Source: Aureispira sp. CCB-QB1
Lineage (GTDB): Bacteria > Bacteroidota > Bacteroidia > Chitinophagales > Saprospiraceae
Direction of reading: 5' to 3'
Assembly: GCF_000724545.1 (NCBI RefSeq)
Contig: NZ_JHBV01000030.1
Coordinates: 124,001-188,000, forward strand
DNA length: 64,000 bases
The notes beneath the pieces are model-generated. The model saw nothing but the letters and a program-made list of their open reading frames with translations. It had not been told where the DNA came from and ran no database searches. Made by a program: the position numbers and the translations under genes. This document shows positions 9,684 through 18,360 of this stretch, piece by piece (the stretch's first letter is position 1; each line of letters begins with the position of its first letter).

Positions 9684-10085
9684 TTATTCTCGAACTCGTA
9701 CCAATTGTGTAGGAATAGCGTTGGTATGAGGTTGCCCATTGATAATCGTACTAAGTTCCAGAGTTAAGTAATCGCATTCGTCCATTGTTATTGCATAGCT
9801 ATTTCTATAAAAAAAACTATTCGTTGGTGTCAATCTAGAAAAAATATATAAGCTATCATAATCAATTGTATACTCTTTATATTTGTATTCTCCTTCTGTA
9901 TCTTTGTAATAACTCAATAGATTTCCAGGATCGCTTAATTTACCATTTTTAAACTCTAACGTATAATCTGGACCAAGATTACAAATCCACTCTCCTTCTA
10001 TATTTTCGCTGGCAGGAATACAAGGTTCCTCGACACAAGCACTCAACAACAAGGCTCCCAACATTAGTAACAATATTTTATTCAT
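9684..10085 (-). CDS. Small lipoprotein of unknown function
   Basis: The ATG at 10085 gives a 133-residue protein with a classic lipoprotein signal: MNK, a leucine-rich core, then LLSAC with the lipid-modified Cys at 17. Upstream in-frame starts would place 12 residues before the signal and are unlikely. The mature part has segments such as IEGEWICNLGPDYTLEFKNGKL, which resemble small lipocalin-like or META-type beta-barrels of Bacteroidota. No family is assigned with confidence. It is convergent with the TlpA-like gene and appears to be a single transcription unit. Confidence 0.75.
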   Translation of the reverse strand: MNKILLLMLGALLLSACVEEPCIPASENIEGEWICNLGPDYTLEFKNGKLSDPGNLLSYYKDTEGEYKYKEYTIDYDSLYIFSRLTPTNSFFYRNSYAITMDECDYLTLELSTIINGQPHTNAIPTQLVRVRE

Positions 10086-10378
10086 TTTTGTCTGATTTAT
10101 GGCAACCAAAGATACCATCAAATTTGATTGTTTAGAGTATAAATATACAAACGATGCTCCAAATTAATGATACCTTTTAGTGGTTTTAATTATTTAACTT
10201 CCAAACAATACTGCTTGGATTAAACCTCTTTACTAGAATGCTGTTGATAATAATGGTCCTCTGTAAAGTAAGTGCAATTTTGGGTTCATTTATGCCAATA
10301 AATTCCTAAAAATTGCTTTATTTTGCCCTGCAAAAAAATTTAAGAGGCTGTTTTCTCTAATTTAATCAACGCTAAATA

Positions 10379-11482
10379 ATGGCTGATACTAATTTTTATA
10401 AGCTAAAAGTAAAAGGCGTTCAAACAGACACAGACAATGCTGTTGTGCTTAGTTTTGACGTTCCTAATAATTTAAAAGAAACATTTCAATATAAACATGG
10501 GCAATATTTGACTTTGAAATTTATGTTCAGAGGCAAGCAAGAACGTAGAGCTTACTCGCTTTGTTCTAGCCCTAGCATGGATAAAGATTTAAAAATCGGT
10601 GTAAAACGTGTCTTTAAAGGATTGGTTTCTAATCATATCAATGACAATGTTACGGTTGGTACAGAAATCGAAGTAATGCCTCCGCAAGGGCATTTTAACA
10701 CTGAATTGAATCCCAACCAGTCTAAAGACTACTTCTTGTTGTGTTCTGGTTCTGGAGTTACTCCTATGCTTTCTATTCTAAAAACGATTCTTGAAGAGGA
10801 ACCTAAAAGTCAGGTCTGCCTTTTGTACGGGAATAGAAATGAAGATACGATTATGTTCAAAGCAGAGTTGGAACAATTGGAAAAACGTTATGCAGGGCAG
10901 TTAAACGTTATCCATACCCTTTCAAAACCCAAAGAGCGTAAAGAAGGTGGTATCTTTGGTTTGTTTGCTAAAAAAGTGGTAGACTGGGATGGCATGAAAG
11001 GTCGTATTGATGCCAAAACAATCAAAGAGGTTTATACCAAATATCATCGTGGCAATACTCCTGTAGAAACATTTATGTGTGGTCCTGAAGGAATGATGCG
11101 TACAGCTGAAGATACATTCAAAGTATTGGGTGTTGATGATAAAAACATTCACATTGAATGGTTTGTCGTAGAAGATAAAGTAACTGATGGCATTGGGAAT
11201 AGCAATGGTGCCAAAGCAATTGTTACCATGAATGGCAAAAAAATCGAATTAAAACTTCAACCCAACGAATCTATCTTAGATGGTTTGTTACGCATAGACG
11301 AAGACCCACCTTATTCTTGTATGAGTGGTGCTTGTTCTACTTGTGTGTGTAAAATCGTTAGTGGAGATGCTGAAATGGAGCGTTGCTTAGCGTTGAGTGA
11401 TGATGAGGTCAAAAATGGCTATTTGTTGAGTTGTTCGGCGATTCCTACTACAGATGAAATTGAAGTAAACTTTGACGTTTAG
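10379..11482 (+). CDS. Ferredoxin-NADPH oxidoreductase with fused 2Fe-2S domain (PaaE type)
   Basis: This 367-residue soluble flavoprotein passes electrons from NAD(P)H through FAD to a plant-type 2Fe-2S cluster. It has an FAD-binding barrel (about 1-105, with RRAYSLCSSP), a nucleotide-binding domain (about 115-260, GSGVTPMLSILK and the late MCGPEGM), and a C-terminal ferredoxin domain. The cluster ligands are Cys314, Cys319, Cys322 and Cys352 (C-x4-C-x2-C-x29-C). The order is that of PaaE, but no paaABCD genes are nearby, so the electron acceptor is unknown; a desaturase or another oxygenase is possible. A basic, Gly-rich insertion (about 182-205, KPKERKEGGIFGLF) is noticeable. It is monocistronic with its own terminator. 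Confidence 0.88.
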   Translation: MADTNFYKLKVKGVQTDTDNAVVLSFDVPNNLKETFQYKHGQYLTLKFMFRGKQERRAYSLCSSPSMDKDLKIGVKRVFKGLVSNHINDNVTVGTEIEVMPPQGHFNTELNPNQSKDYFLLCSGSGVTPMLSILKTILEEEPKSQVCLLYGNRNEDTIMFKAELEQLEKRYAGQLNVIHTLSKPKERKEGGIFGLFAKKVVDWDGMKGRIDAKTIKEVYTKYHRGNTPVETFMCGPEGMMRTAEDTFKVLGVDDKNIHIEWFVVEDKVTDGIGNSNGAKAIVTMNGKKIELKLQPNESILDGLLRIDEDPPYSCMSGACSTCVCKIVSGDAEMERCLALSDDEVKNGYLLSCSAIPTTDEIEVNFDV

Positions 11483-11510
11483 ATCAACCATCGTTTAGAA
11501 CGAAACATAA

Positions 11511-11550
11511 AAAATCCTGCTTAACTAATATGCTAAGCAGGATTTTTTTT
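11511..11550. terminator. Bidirectional terminator between the reductase and BT_3928-type genes
   Basis: The stem AAAATCCTGCTTA (11511-11523) pairs with TAAGCAGGATTTT (11534-11546). A T run follows on the plus strand and an A run precedes the stem, so it can serve both convergent genes. Confidence 0.88.
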
Positions 11551-11652
11551 GCCTTCTATCAATTTTTAAAATAACAATAAGCAAAAAATAAGCTTTGTTT
11601 TAAAAATGTTCTAAGTACTCTATAAGGCAATTAGTTGGCAAGTATCATCATT

Positions 11653-12999
11653 TTAATTCATCAAAGACTTAACTTCTTCGTAAGTAGGAATGTGCTTGTG
11701 GTGCCATTTTTTCACAACTTTACCATCTTTGAGCAGCACTAAACCAGGATTAGCACGAATAATTGTCTTTAATAATTTATCATCTGCGGTATCAAACTCA
11801 TAGGCTCCATTGACATCGTGTCTAAACTCATCTATAGTCTGCTTGCCTGTGTAATAATACAATGCTTTGGTTGTATATCCTTCTTTTTCTCCCTTGGCAG
11901 CTAATCCACTGATTTGCTTAAACGCCTCTTTATTCGCTTTATCCAAATCGCCACCAATTACTAAGAAATTATACGTTGGGTTATTCAAAACATCGTCAAA
12001 TCTAAAGTATTGAATCTGAGAATTACAACCTTCGTGAATAGTTTTGGTTTGTGTTTTTTCTTTATCAACCTGCCAAATGGCTTTCCCTTCCGCATTTTTA
12101 TCCTCCCACAAATAAGCATGTTCCATGATCTTGGCGGAATTGATCAACTGTATTTCTCCTGTCTCTGTATTCTCATAAGTATAAACCGTTTCTACAATAG
12201 CAACATCTGCGTCACAAGCTGCTTTAGCTGCTTTTAAATCCGTTCCTTCTGCAAAAGGTCTAAAATCAACCATTGGTTTGTTAAAATAGAAATTTTGGAA
12301 GCAGAACCAAGTTGCTAAAACAATCAATAAAGTCACAACAATTGTTCTAACATTCAAGGAAGCTATCTTTTTATCTCTTGGCAACAGCTCTTTTAACTTA
12401 TTGGTATTTAAAACCAAAAACAACGATAAAATTGTAAATATAATATCCTTTACAAAGGTCTCAATTGGTTTTAATTTTAAAAAATCTCCAAAACAGCCGC
12501 AATCTGTAATACGAATATTTCCATCGCTAAAATTCTCCCAGTTTGCAAAATCTAAGATGCCAATTTGTTCTGATTTGGACGTATAACCTGTCAAGTAATT
12601 AAATCCTGTCAAGAAAGTAAAAAACACCATCATACTTAGCGTGGTCCAAGTAGTTTTTCGGTCTCCTACTCCCAAAATTAAACAAGCTCCTAAAACCAAC
12701 TCCAATACCAACATAATTAGAGAAAATGGCAAAGCATTATCATGCATAAGATCCATCAAAGGAAGCCCTTGTGCGGCAAACTCGGTAAAATAATCCTGCA
12801 TCTTATAAGCTGTTCCTAATGGGTCTACAGCTTTGACCAAACCTGAAAAAATCAGTAAGGAACCAACAAAATACTGTACAAACCACTGTAAAGGATGGAT
12901 AACAGCATGTTCTTTGAGTTTTGAATGTCCCACACCTATGGTGGCAGTTAAGGCTATTGCTGCAATCGCAATATAGAGAAATAGAGTATAAACTGTCAT
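11653..12999 (-). CDS. BT_3928-family DoxX/MauE-like membrane protein with thioredoxin-like C-terminal domain
   Basis: This 448-residue protein has about six transmembrane helices in its first 250 residues, with the DoxX-type segment FSGLVKAVDPLGTAYK and the MauE-type motif DCGCFGDF (about residues 165-172). A C-terminal region of about 190 residues on the far side of the membrane resembles a thioredoxin fold (PGLVLLKDGKVVKKW) but lacks a CxxC motif. Related MauE/DoxX proteins are linked to periplasmic thiol or quinol redox. DUF1599 directly upstream reproduces an arrangement I know from Bacteroidetes, where tpiA often follows; tpiA is not present here. The 142-bp gap to the DUF1599 gene is compatible with one transcript. 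Confidence 0.85.
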   Translation of the reverse strand: MTVYTLFLYIAIAAIALTATIGVGHSKLKEHAVIHPLQWFVQYFVGSLLIFSGLVKAVDPLGTAYKMQDYFTEFAAQGLPLMDLMHDNALPFSLIMLVLELVLGACLILGVGDRKTTWTTLSMMVFFTFLTGFNYLTGYTSKSEQIGILDFANWENFSDGNIRITDCGCFGDFLKLKPIETFVKDIIFTILSLFLVLNTNKLKELLPRDKKIASLNVRTIVVTLLIVLATWFCFQNFYFNKPMVDFRPFAEGTDLKAAKAACDADVAIVETVYTYENTETGEIQLINSAKIMEHAYLWEDKNAEGKAIWQVDKEKTQTKTIHEGCNSQIQYFRFDDVLNNPTYNFLVIGGDLDKANKEAFKQISGLAAKGEKEGYTTKALYYYTGKQTIDEFRHDVNGAYEFDTADDKLLKTIIRANPGLVLLKDGKVVKKWHHKHIPTYEEVKSLMN

Positions 13000-13141
13000 G
13001 TTCTTTGTTTTTTATGTGTATTTTTAACGGACGATTATCGAGTACAATAGGCAGCTGTGCTGCTTCGTGATTTTAACAAACTACTGCTGTATAAACTATA
13101 TTTGGTAATAATACCTAATTTCAAACTATTTTATTGGGAGG

Positions 13142-13690
13142 CTACTCCCCTTCTTCAGCTATTTTTATAAGGGCAAAAACAGCATAATTAATGATGTCTT
13201 GATAATTTGCATCTAAACCTTCCGAAACCAAAGTAGCTCCCTTATTATCTTCGATTTGTTTCACTCGGAAGATTTTCATTAAAATTAAATCAGTCAAAGA
13301 ACTTCTACGCATATCTCTCCAAGCTTCTCCATAATCATGGTTCTTTTTTTTCATGAGCTCAAACGTAGCCTCATGATGCTTGTCATACAAAGCAATCACC
13401 TGTTCTTCTGACAACTCCAACGGAGCATCCTCTGGCAACTCCAGTTGAATTAATGCCATAATGCAATAATTTACCAAACCAATATACTCACTTTTCACAC
13501 CTTCGTCTACTTTCATAGAACCTTTTATTTCGATTTCTCGAATACGTTTTGCTTTAATAAATAGCTGATCGGTCAAAGAGGAAGGACGCAAAATACGCCA
13601 TGCGGTTCCATAATCCTTGTTTTTATTTAAGAAAAGTGTGCGACAAGTTTTTGTCTCATTTAGGTATTGTTCAAATGTATGATTAGGCAC
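13142..13690 (-). CDS. Tandem DUF1599 protein
   Basis: This 182-residue soluble protein is made of two copies of the DUF1599 (nucleotide-modification-associated) domain. The repeated signatures are NKDYGTAWRILRPSSLTD (about 23-40) and NHDYGEAWRDMRRSSLTD (about 117-134), each followed by a basic helix ending in IREIE or VKQIED. The start is GTG at 13690. The biochemical role is unknown; the family is conserved in Bacteroidota beside the BT_3928 gene, as here. Duplication of one domain within the protein is evident and is normal for the family. Confidence 0.88.
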   Translation of the reverse strand: MPNHTFEQYLNETKTCRTLFLNKNKDYGTAWRILRPSSLTDQLFIKAKRIREIEIKGSMKVDEGVKSEYIGLVNYCIMALIQLELPEDAPLELSEEQVIALYDKHHEATFELMKKKNHDYGEAWRDMRRSSLTDLILMKIFRVKQIEDNKGATLVSEGLDANYQDIINYAVFALIKIAEEGE

Positions 13691-13758
13691 TTTTTGTTAA
13701 TTTAAATGATGATGTGAACAAATATACAACCTTATAACTAAAAATTTAGTTAACAAAA

Positions 13759-13980
13759 CTATAAAATATTATTTACACGGTTTTCGATTCCTCTCAATTG
13801 GTCTCTACACTGCTGCACCAAAGCATTGGCTTGCTCCACATTTTGCAACAGTCCTCCGATCTCATTTCCTTGATTTTCAATATTTTTCAAGATTTCTTGC
13901 AACTGCTCCAATGTTTCTTCGTATGAATTAGAGGCTGCGCTTTTTGCAGCTTTATCTAGATTTTCGTCATCTTCAAACAT
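13759..13980 (-). CDS. Small coiled-coil protein
   Basis: This 73-residue acidic protein has no signal peptide. Residues 18-73 are a continuous predicted helix with heptad spacing (TLEQLQEILKNIENQGNEI..LLQNVEQANALV), so a coiled-coil oligomer is likely. No family is recognised. It lies 68 bp upstream of the DUF1599 gene in the same orientation and may be the first gene of that transcript. ATG start. Confidence 0.55.
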   Translation of the reverse strand: MFEDDENLDKAAKSAASNSYEETLEQLQEILKNIENQGNEIGGLLQNVEQANALVQQCRDQLRGIENRVNNIL

Positions 13981-14029
13981 AGAATCGATGTTTTTTTTGC
14001 TATATTACAGATTAATATTCTACCCCCTT

Positions 14030-14087
14030 AAGAGCTAAATCAACATTCTTTGAAAGAATAAAGATTGTATTATGTTTAGCTCTTTTT
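14030..14087 (+). terminator. Terminator-like hairpin with no upstream plus-strand gene
   Basis: The outer stem AAGAGCTAAA (14030-14039) pairs with TTTAGCTCTT (14075-14084) and encloses a second hairpin, ATTCTTT-G-AAAGAAT (14045-14059). A TTT tract follows on the plus strand. It lies in the divergent spacer between the coiled-coil gene and the gene at 14296, so it could end a short RNA or act as a leader attenuator. The remainder of the 315-bp spacer (13981-14295) shows nothing else. Confidence 0.5.
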
Positions 14088-14295
14088 GTATTAGTAGTCT
14101 GCCCTCAACCACAATTCACTGATAAGCAATGCCTAAAAAATCAACTATTCGCTTTTTTACGTAAAGGTTAGTCATTTAGGTATAGCCCCCTCACGAACAA
14201 AGTGCATGATTAACAGGCTACTAATGTATAATATGATTATTTTAGAACGTTTGTATTAAGTTCTAAGAGCTCTAAATGTAATAAAAAATGGGAAT

Positions 14296-14787
14296 ATGAA
14301 GTACCTTTTTGCCCTTCTCTTTTTTGTCCTATTGATGTCAGTTTCTTCTGCTCAAAATTGGAAGGAATTAAATCAAGCACCTATAAAATTAAAATACAGC
14401 ATTCCACAAGGTTGGTATGTTGGGGGCTATATGTCTGGGAAAGCCTGCAACTGTAGTGGTGCCACTATTAATGCCTCAAAAGATCAAACCATTAGTATGG
14501 TTATTTTTTCTTCTGATAAAGAAGATACCAATGACTTAAAAACCCAAAAAGTATGGGGCTATAGTTTTGCCCCCACATCAACAGAATTAGAGGTGTTGAA
14601 AACGGAATTCCTTGTATTTGAAAAAGCGATGTCAACGTGGAATGAAGACAAAGAATCTACAGTGCTGCGTTTTTCGACTTCTTTTAATAATGTACAATAT
14701 TTAGTGTATTTTTGGGGAGATTTTCAGGACATTACCAAAAATGCCCGCACAATCGAAACAATTCTTAAATCAATTCAAGGAATCTAA
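14296..14787 (+). CDS. Small secreted protein of unknown function
   Basis: This 163-residue protein has a cleavable signal peptide (about 1-19, ending SSAQ). The mature part has two close cysteines (KACNCSG, about residues 51-56) and a mixed beta pattern with several Trp residues. No family is recognised; the layout resembles small periplasmic or surface proteins that bind lipid or ligand. The YciH gene follows after 14 bp, so this secreted protein and the translation factor probably share a transcript. That pairing looks incidental rather than functional. Confidence 0.7.
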   Translation: MKYLFALLFFVLLMSVSSAQNWKELNQAPIKLKYSIPQGWYVGGYMSGKACNCSGATINASKDQTISMVIFSSDKEDTNDLKTQKVWGYSFAPTSTELEVLKTEFLVFEKAMSTWNEDKESTVLRFSTSFNNVQYLVYFWGDFQDITKNARTIETILKSIQGI

Positions 14788-14801
14788 AAAGAAAAGTTAC
14801 T

Positions 14802-15143
14802 ATGGCAAAGAAAAAGAAAAAGCTCAATTTTTACTCTACTGACCCTGACATGGAATGGTTTGATGATGAAGACAATGAGGTTGATACCCTCCCCTCCCAA
14901 CAACAAAAACTTCGGGTTATGCGAGATCGCAAACAACGCAAAGGAAAAGAAGTGACGCTTGTAACAGGTTTTGTAGGTACAGAAGAAGATTTAAAAGACT
15001 TGGGAAAAACCTTAAAATCTAAATGTGGTGTAGGTGGTAGTACCAAAGACAATGAAATTATCTTGCAAGGCAACTGGGTTGAAAAAGTTGTTGATTTGCT
15101 TAAAAATATGGGCTACTCTCAAACCAAACGAGTAGGGGGCTAA
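14802..15143 (+). CDS. yciH: SUI1/YciH-type translation initiation factor homologue
   Basis: This 113-residue protein has a Lys-rich N-terminus, an acidic linker and the SUI1 (eIF1-like) domain at about 35-113. The segments KGKEVTLVTGFVGTEEDLKDL, then CGVGGSTKDNEIILQG, and the C-terminal VDLLKNMGY match the fold's RNA-binding loop and helices. Bacterial YciH homologues are proposed to influence start-site fidelity on the 30S subunit. The length is normal for bacterial members. It is co-directional with the preceding secreted-protein gene. Confidence 0.92.
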   Translation: MAKKKKKLNFYSTDPDMEWFDDEDNEVDTLPSQQQKLRVMRDRKQRKGKEVTLVTGFVGTEEDLKDLGKTLKSKCGVGGSTKDNEIILQGNWVEKVVDLLKNMGYSQTKRVGG

Positions 15144-15250
15144 ATCAATATACATCTGCCATCTACTCCCAATTCATCAAATTAATTTACGAATAGCAGA
15201 CGTTTGCCTTTTTAATAATAATATTAATTGGTTAACCACTGAATCAGTTT

Positions 15251-15910
15251 ATGAAACAATTTATCACCTTAACATTTCTATTACTTCCCTTTTTTAGCTT
15301 TTGCCAACAAAGTGAACTTGGCAATTGGATTATCTACTTAGGAAATAAAAAAATTAGCCCTAAATGGAATTGGCACCACGAAGTTCAATACAGAAATTAT
15401 AATGTCATTGGAGATTTAGAGCAGCTTCTTTTGCGCACAGGCATTGGCTATAACCTTAGTGAGAATAACAATAATATATTGCTTGGTTATGGATTTATCC
15501 ACAGCCAAAACTATTTAGCAAATACAAACGACAAAGAACAAGTTAATGAACATAGGGTTTTTCAACAATTTATAACAAAGCAAAAATTTGGTCGATTCAA
15601 CTTGCAGCATCGCTACAGGCTAGAACAACGCTGGGTACAAAATCAACCCTTCAAACTAAGGTTTCGATACTTTTTGTCTCTTAATATTCCTATCAATAAT
15701 AAAGAAATGACCGATAAAACAGTCTATGCTGCTTTATACAATGAAATTTTCATCAATTCTACCCAAACTTTTTTTGATCGCAATAGATTATACGCAGGAG
15801 TTGGTTTTAAATTAAACCAGTTAATCCGATTTGAGCTAGGATACATGAATCAATTTTTTAACAATAGTAGCAGAGACCAAATCAATGTTATCGTATTCCT
15901 ATCCTTTTAA
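15251..15910 (+). CDS. DUF2490 putative outer-membrane beta-barrel
   Basis: This 219-residue protein has a signal peptide of about 19 residues (FFSFCQQ). The N-terminal LGNWIIYLGNKKISPKWNWHHEVQYR and the alternating aromatic strands through the body match DUF2490, a predicted outer-membrane barrel found in Bacteroidota. The last strand ends in VIVFLSF, a plausible barrel-assembly signal with a terminal Phe. The function is unknown. The gene is convergent with the lipoprotein at 15953, 42 bp away. Confidence 0.82.
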   Translation: MKQFITLTFLLLPFFSFCQQSELGNWIIYLGNKKISPKWNWHHEVQYRNYNVIGDLEQLLLRTGIGYNLSENNNNILLGYGFIHSQNYLANTNDKEQVNEHRVFQQFITKQKFGRFNLQHRYRLEQRWVQNQPFKLRFRYFLSLNIPINNKEMTDKTVYAALYNEIFINSTQTFFDRNRLYAGVGFKLNQLIRFELGYMNQFFNNSSRDQINVIVFLSF

Positions 15911-15952
15911 TTCTAGAATAGTTTGTGATATAAAGGAGGCTTTTATGTCTCC

Positions 15953-16684
15953 TTATTTCTTTGCAATCTCATTCAATATTTTAGAGTCTATTGCTCTTCT
16001 AACCAGTAGATTCGGGCGTTTTTTTAACAATAACTCCTCTTGGTTTTCTTTGTCAAAAAATGCCGTTTCAACCTTATAATAATTGGGAGACAAATCGTAT
16101 TTATTTTGCCGCAAACAATTAAACTGCTCATCCTCATATACTTTAGAAAAACCAACAAACTGAGAGGCTGATTTTCGTACGTAAACCACCTTTTTGTCTC
16201 TTAATATTAAATTGTCTAAATAAATTCTCCCGTTCAACAATTCCTTGTTTAAGACCTCGTTTAGGGTAATCTCCACGGGCTCTTTGGTTTCGTAGTAGAG
16301 CACCTCCAAAGTATCTCTTGAAATTTGTTTAATTTGCTTGATAGAGGTATAGATGGGTTTGTTGGGTAATGACGTCATAAATTCATAGCTGTACAACCAG
16401 TAACCATGTTTTTCAACCTCTCCAAGTGGTACACTATATAAAATTACACTATCACCTTCTGATACAGTCCAAGATTCTAAGTTTTTGCTATGCCCTTCCT
16501 TGTGCGCAATAAATGTTCCTTGCATTAAATGATGCAAGCGCTTAATATTTCTCCCTAAATCTTGATAATACGCAGATTCAAATACAGTTGGCGTTATTTC
16601 TTTTTGTTTTTTTAGACTACTCTTGGGAACAAAACCACATCCCACTAATATGGAAAATGATAATAATAAGAATACAATTCTCAT
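15953..16684 (-). CDS. Lipoprotein, possibly CpcT/CpeT-like
   Basis: The ATG at 16684 gives 243 residues beginning MRIVFLLLSFSILVGCG, a lipoprotein signal with the modified Cys at 16. An in-frame upstream start at 16738 would bury the signal and is rejected. The segment RLHHLMQGTFIAHKEG and a later WLYSYEFMTS loosely recall the CpcT/CpeT fold, known from phycobiliprotein lyases and from non-photosynthetic bacteria. I am not sure of this. It stands alone, with a long non-coding stretch upstream. Confidence 0.65.
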   Translation of the reverse strand: MRIVFLLLSFSILVGCGFVPKSSLKKQKEITPTVFESAYYQDLGRNIKRLHHLMQGTFIAHKEGHSKNLESWTVSEGDSVILYSVPLGEVEKHGYWLYSYEFMTSLPNKPIYTSIKQIKQISRDTLEVLYYETKEPVEITLNEVLNKELLNGRIYLDNLILRDKKVVYVRKSASQFVGFSKVYEDEQFNCLRQNKYDLSPNYYKVETAFFDKENQEELLLKKRPNLLVRRAIDSKILNEIAKK

Positions 16685-16839
16685 GATCCTATTGTTTTTT
16701 AATTCAAGGTGACAATGAATGCAATAATTCTTAACCAAACACTATTGGGGTGATCCGATTAGTGCAAGTACAAGACTATTCGCTTTAAACTCCATTTGAA
16801 AATGGAATTTATTGTTTAAAATAATACATTACTAAGCTT

Positions 16840-17004
16840 TTGAGTACTCTTTGTACTCAATGGTACGGTTACCTACAAGGAAGGCATCCAATACTTTAAT
16901 TAGTTGTGAGGGGCACAACTAGAATTATTAACAATAAGGGGGACAGACCGTTGTCTTTGCTGCAAAGAAAAGAAAGATAACATCTATCTACAACAAAGAT
17001 AGAT
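16840..17004. ncRNA. Candidate structured RNA or hairpin array
   Basis: Four perfect small hairpins lie within 165 bp: TTGAGTAC/GTACTCAA (16840-16860), TAGTTGTG/CACAACTA with an AGGGG loop (16901-16921), TCTTTG/CAAAGA (16954-16968) and ATCTATCT/AGATAGAT (16982-17004). The strand is undetermined and no known RNA class is recognised. It may be an independent RNA, a leader of the minus-strand lipoprotein gene, or repeat debris. Confidence 0.3.
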
Positions 17005-17398
17005 TAAATTATGGTTAAAATTGGCATTGTATAAGGCTTCTAAATCACATTAATACATTATCAATACATAACTATTCATAAGAACAATCGTTAATGCTAC
17101 TGCCACTATAAAGAAAATATTCCATTTTTATTTTATAGCATTACATCAGGTAATCGTTAGTGATACGGCGTACTTCGCAGAACCCTCCGTTAAGTTTGTA
17201 GCTCTGGTGTTTGTGCTGCTACTTGGCAAGTTTAGTTTTTAACTTTCCCGCCAAAAAGGACAAAAAATAAAATTTATATTAAAGGTTATGCCTGTAAAAG
17301 TTATGAAAACAGTTGCGGTATCTTTTGATTTTTAACAGTAGGAAAATAATTTACTCTTCTGTCCTTTTTTACTTTAACAATCAAAAAATATAAAAAAC

Positions 17399-17560
17399 TA
17401 AGTAAGTGGGCATAAAAAATTATAGGTAAAAAATAGCCTTATTTTTAGTGCTAATCGAAGAGGAAAAGTGCGGTTTTAGCGAGCTAAAGCAAATTTTTCC
17501 GATGAAGAGTAGTGCAAAAAGAAGGTTGTTTTTATAGAATTTTTTCTGAACGATTACTTA
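17399..17560 (+). repeat. Family B 162-bp palindromic repeat, copy 2
   Basis: This copy aligns end to end with the inverted copy at 3885-4046: same length, same TAAGTAAG start and CGATTACTTA end. The shared core includes GCTAATC, TTAGCGAGCTAA and GATGAAGAGTAG. It is non-coding and MITE-like. Confidence 0.75.
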
Positions 17561-17843
17561 CAACTTATTAATTATCAACGCTACAATACTCATACAGCAA
17601 ACTTACTTTACTGTATGAACGCTTTGCTTTTAGTTCGCTGCGCTGCTAACTATTGAACCCAAAAAACACCCTTAAAATACAAATTAAAAACACACCTCGT
17701 GAGTAAACTTTTTTGAGGTACTCCTGTTTTTTTAGTTAAGGAATCCATCATTACTTCATGTTATGGGAACACAACGGTATCGATGGAGTTTTCCCTAACA
17801 TCTAGGATAAGTATTTTATCATCCATACTTCAAATCTCCCAAA

Positions 17844-18275
17844 ATGCCTGATTTATACAAATTAGTTTACACAAGCAGTCGCAAGTCGAGCTGTAATACG
17901 ACAGAAATTGAGAACATCTTAGCTTCTTGTCGAAAAAATAACCCTAGTAAAAATATCACAGGAGTTTTATTACACTCTGATCGTCGCTTCATCCAATACC
18001 TAGAAGGAGATAAGGATGAAATTATGGGACTGTTTGAAGCCATTAAAGGCGATGATAGACACGGAGGAGTTAATTTAAGGTACTACTCTCCTATTGAGAA
18101 TCGGTTGTTTCCTAGTTGGCATATGGGATATAAAAATGTCAGTACCAATCATGCCGTCTTTCAAACATCAATCAATTCAGACGATCAAGCAATATTCAAG
18201 AGATTAATTGAAGATCAAAACCAAAATGAAGTGGAAGGAATTAGAGTTCTCAAACTTTTTTTTGAAATGGCTTAA
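17844..18275 (+). CDS. Stand-alone BLUF blue-light sensor
   Basis: This 143-residue protein consists of a single BLUF (sensor of blue light using FAD) domain plus a short C-terminal helix. The key residues are all visible. Tyr9 lies in LVYTSS, a conserved Asn (32/33) precedes the ITGVLL strand, Gln51 lies in FIQYLEG, and SWHMGY provides the conserved Trp/Met region. Blue light rearranges the flavin-Tyr-Gln hydrogen-bond network, and stand-alone BLUF proteins signal through partner proteins. No EAL, cyclase or other effector is fused or adjacent, so the output is unknown. It has no signal peptide and acts in the cytoplasm. It follows the repeat-rich 1.2-kb region and is convergent with the WD40-caspase gene. 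Confidence 0.93.
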   Translation: MPDLYKLVYTSSRKSSCNTTEIENILASCRKNNPSKNITGVLLHSDRRFIQYLEGDKDEIMGLFEAIKGDDRHGGVNLRYYSPIENRLFPSWHMGYKNVSTNHAVFQTSINSDDQAIFKRLIEDQNQNEVEGIRVLKLFFEMA

Positions 18276-18325
18276 TCCTTAAATGTCGTGCCCTTCAGTT
18301 ATTATAATAATTATTATAAAATCAT

Positions 18326-18349
18326 TACTCCATTGAAACTACTCCGTTA
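18326..18349. repeat. Degenerate family A arm fragments
   Basis: Two neighbouring copies of the outer arm, TACTCCATTGA (18326-18336) and TACTCCGTTA (18340-18349), stand without an opposite arm, just beyond the caspase-gene stop codon. They are probably remnants of a decayed family A element. Confidence 0.4.
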
Positions 18350-18360
18350 TTAATAAAATA

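Larger units (their letters stand above)
16685..17843. other. 1.16-kb non-coding region with hairpins and a family B repeat
   Basis: No open frame here looks coding. From left to right it holds a cluster of four hairpins (16840-17004, entered separately) and a GC-richer patch at about 17160-17240, with CTTCGCAG and GTGCTGCTACTTGG motifs related to the 70-bp insertion in copy A6. Next are family B copy 2 (17399-17560), a 7-bp hairpin CATACAG/CTGTATG (about 17594-17619), and another TTCGCTGCGCTGC patch near 17640. It looks like an accumulation site for small repeats. Confidence 0.6.

Noticed and set aside
10379-11482. Phenylacetate degradation locus, suggested by the PaaE-like reductase
   Set aside because: None of the other paa genes lie nearby; the domain order alone is shared by general ferredoxin reductases.
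16860-17010. Possible tRNA, tmRNA, SRP or 6S RNA in the hairpin cluster
   Set aside because: No T-loop motif, acceptor stem, tag peptide, SRP tetraloop or 6S-like long helix could be found, so only a generic structured-RNA candidate is kept.
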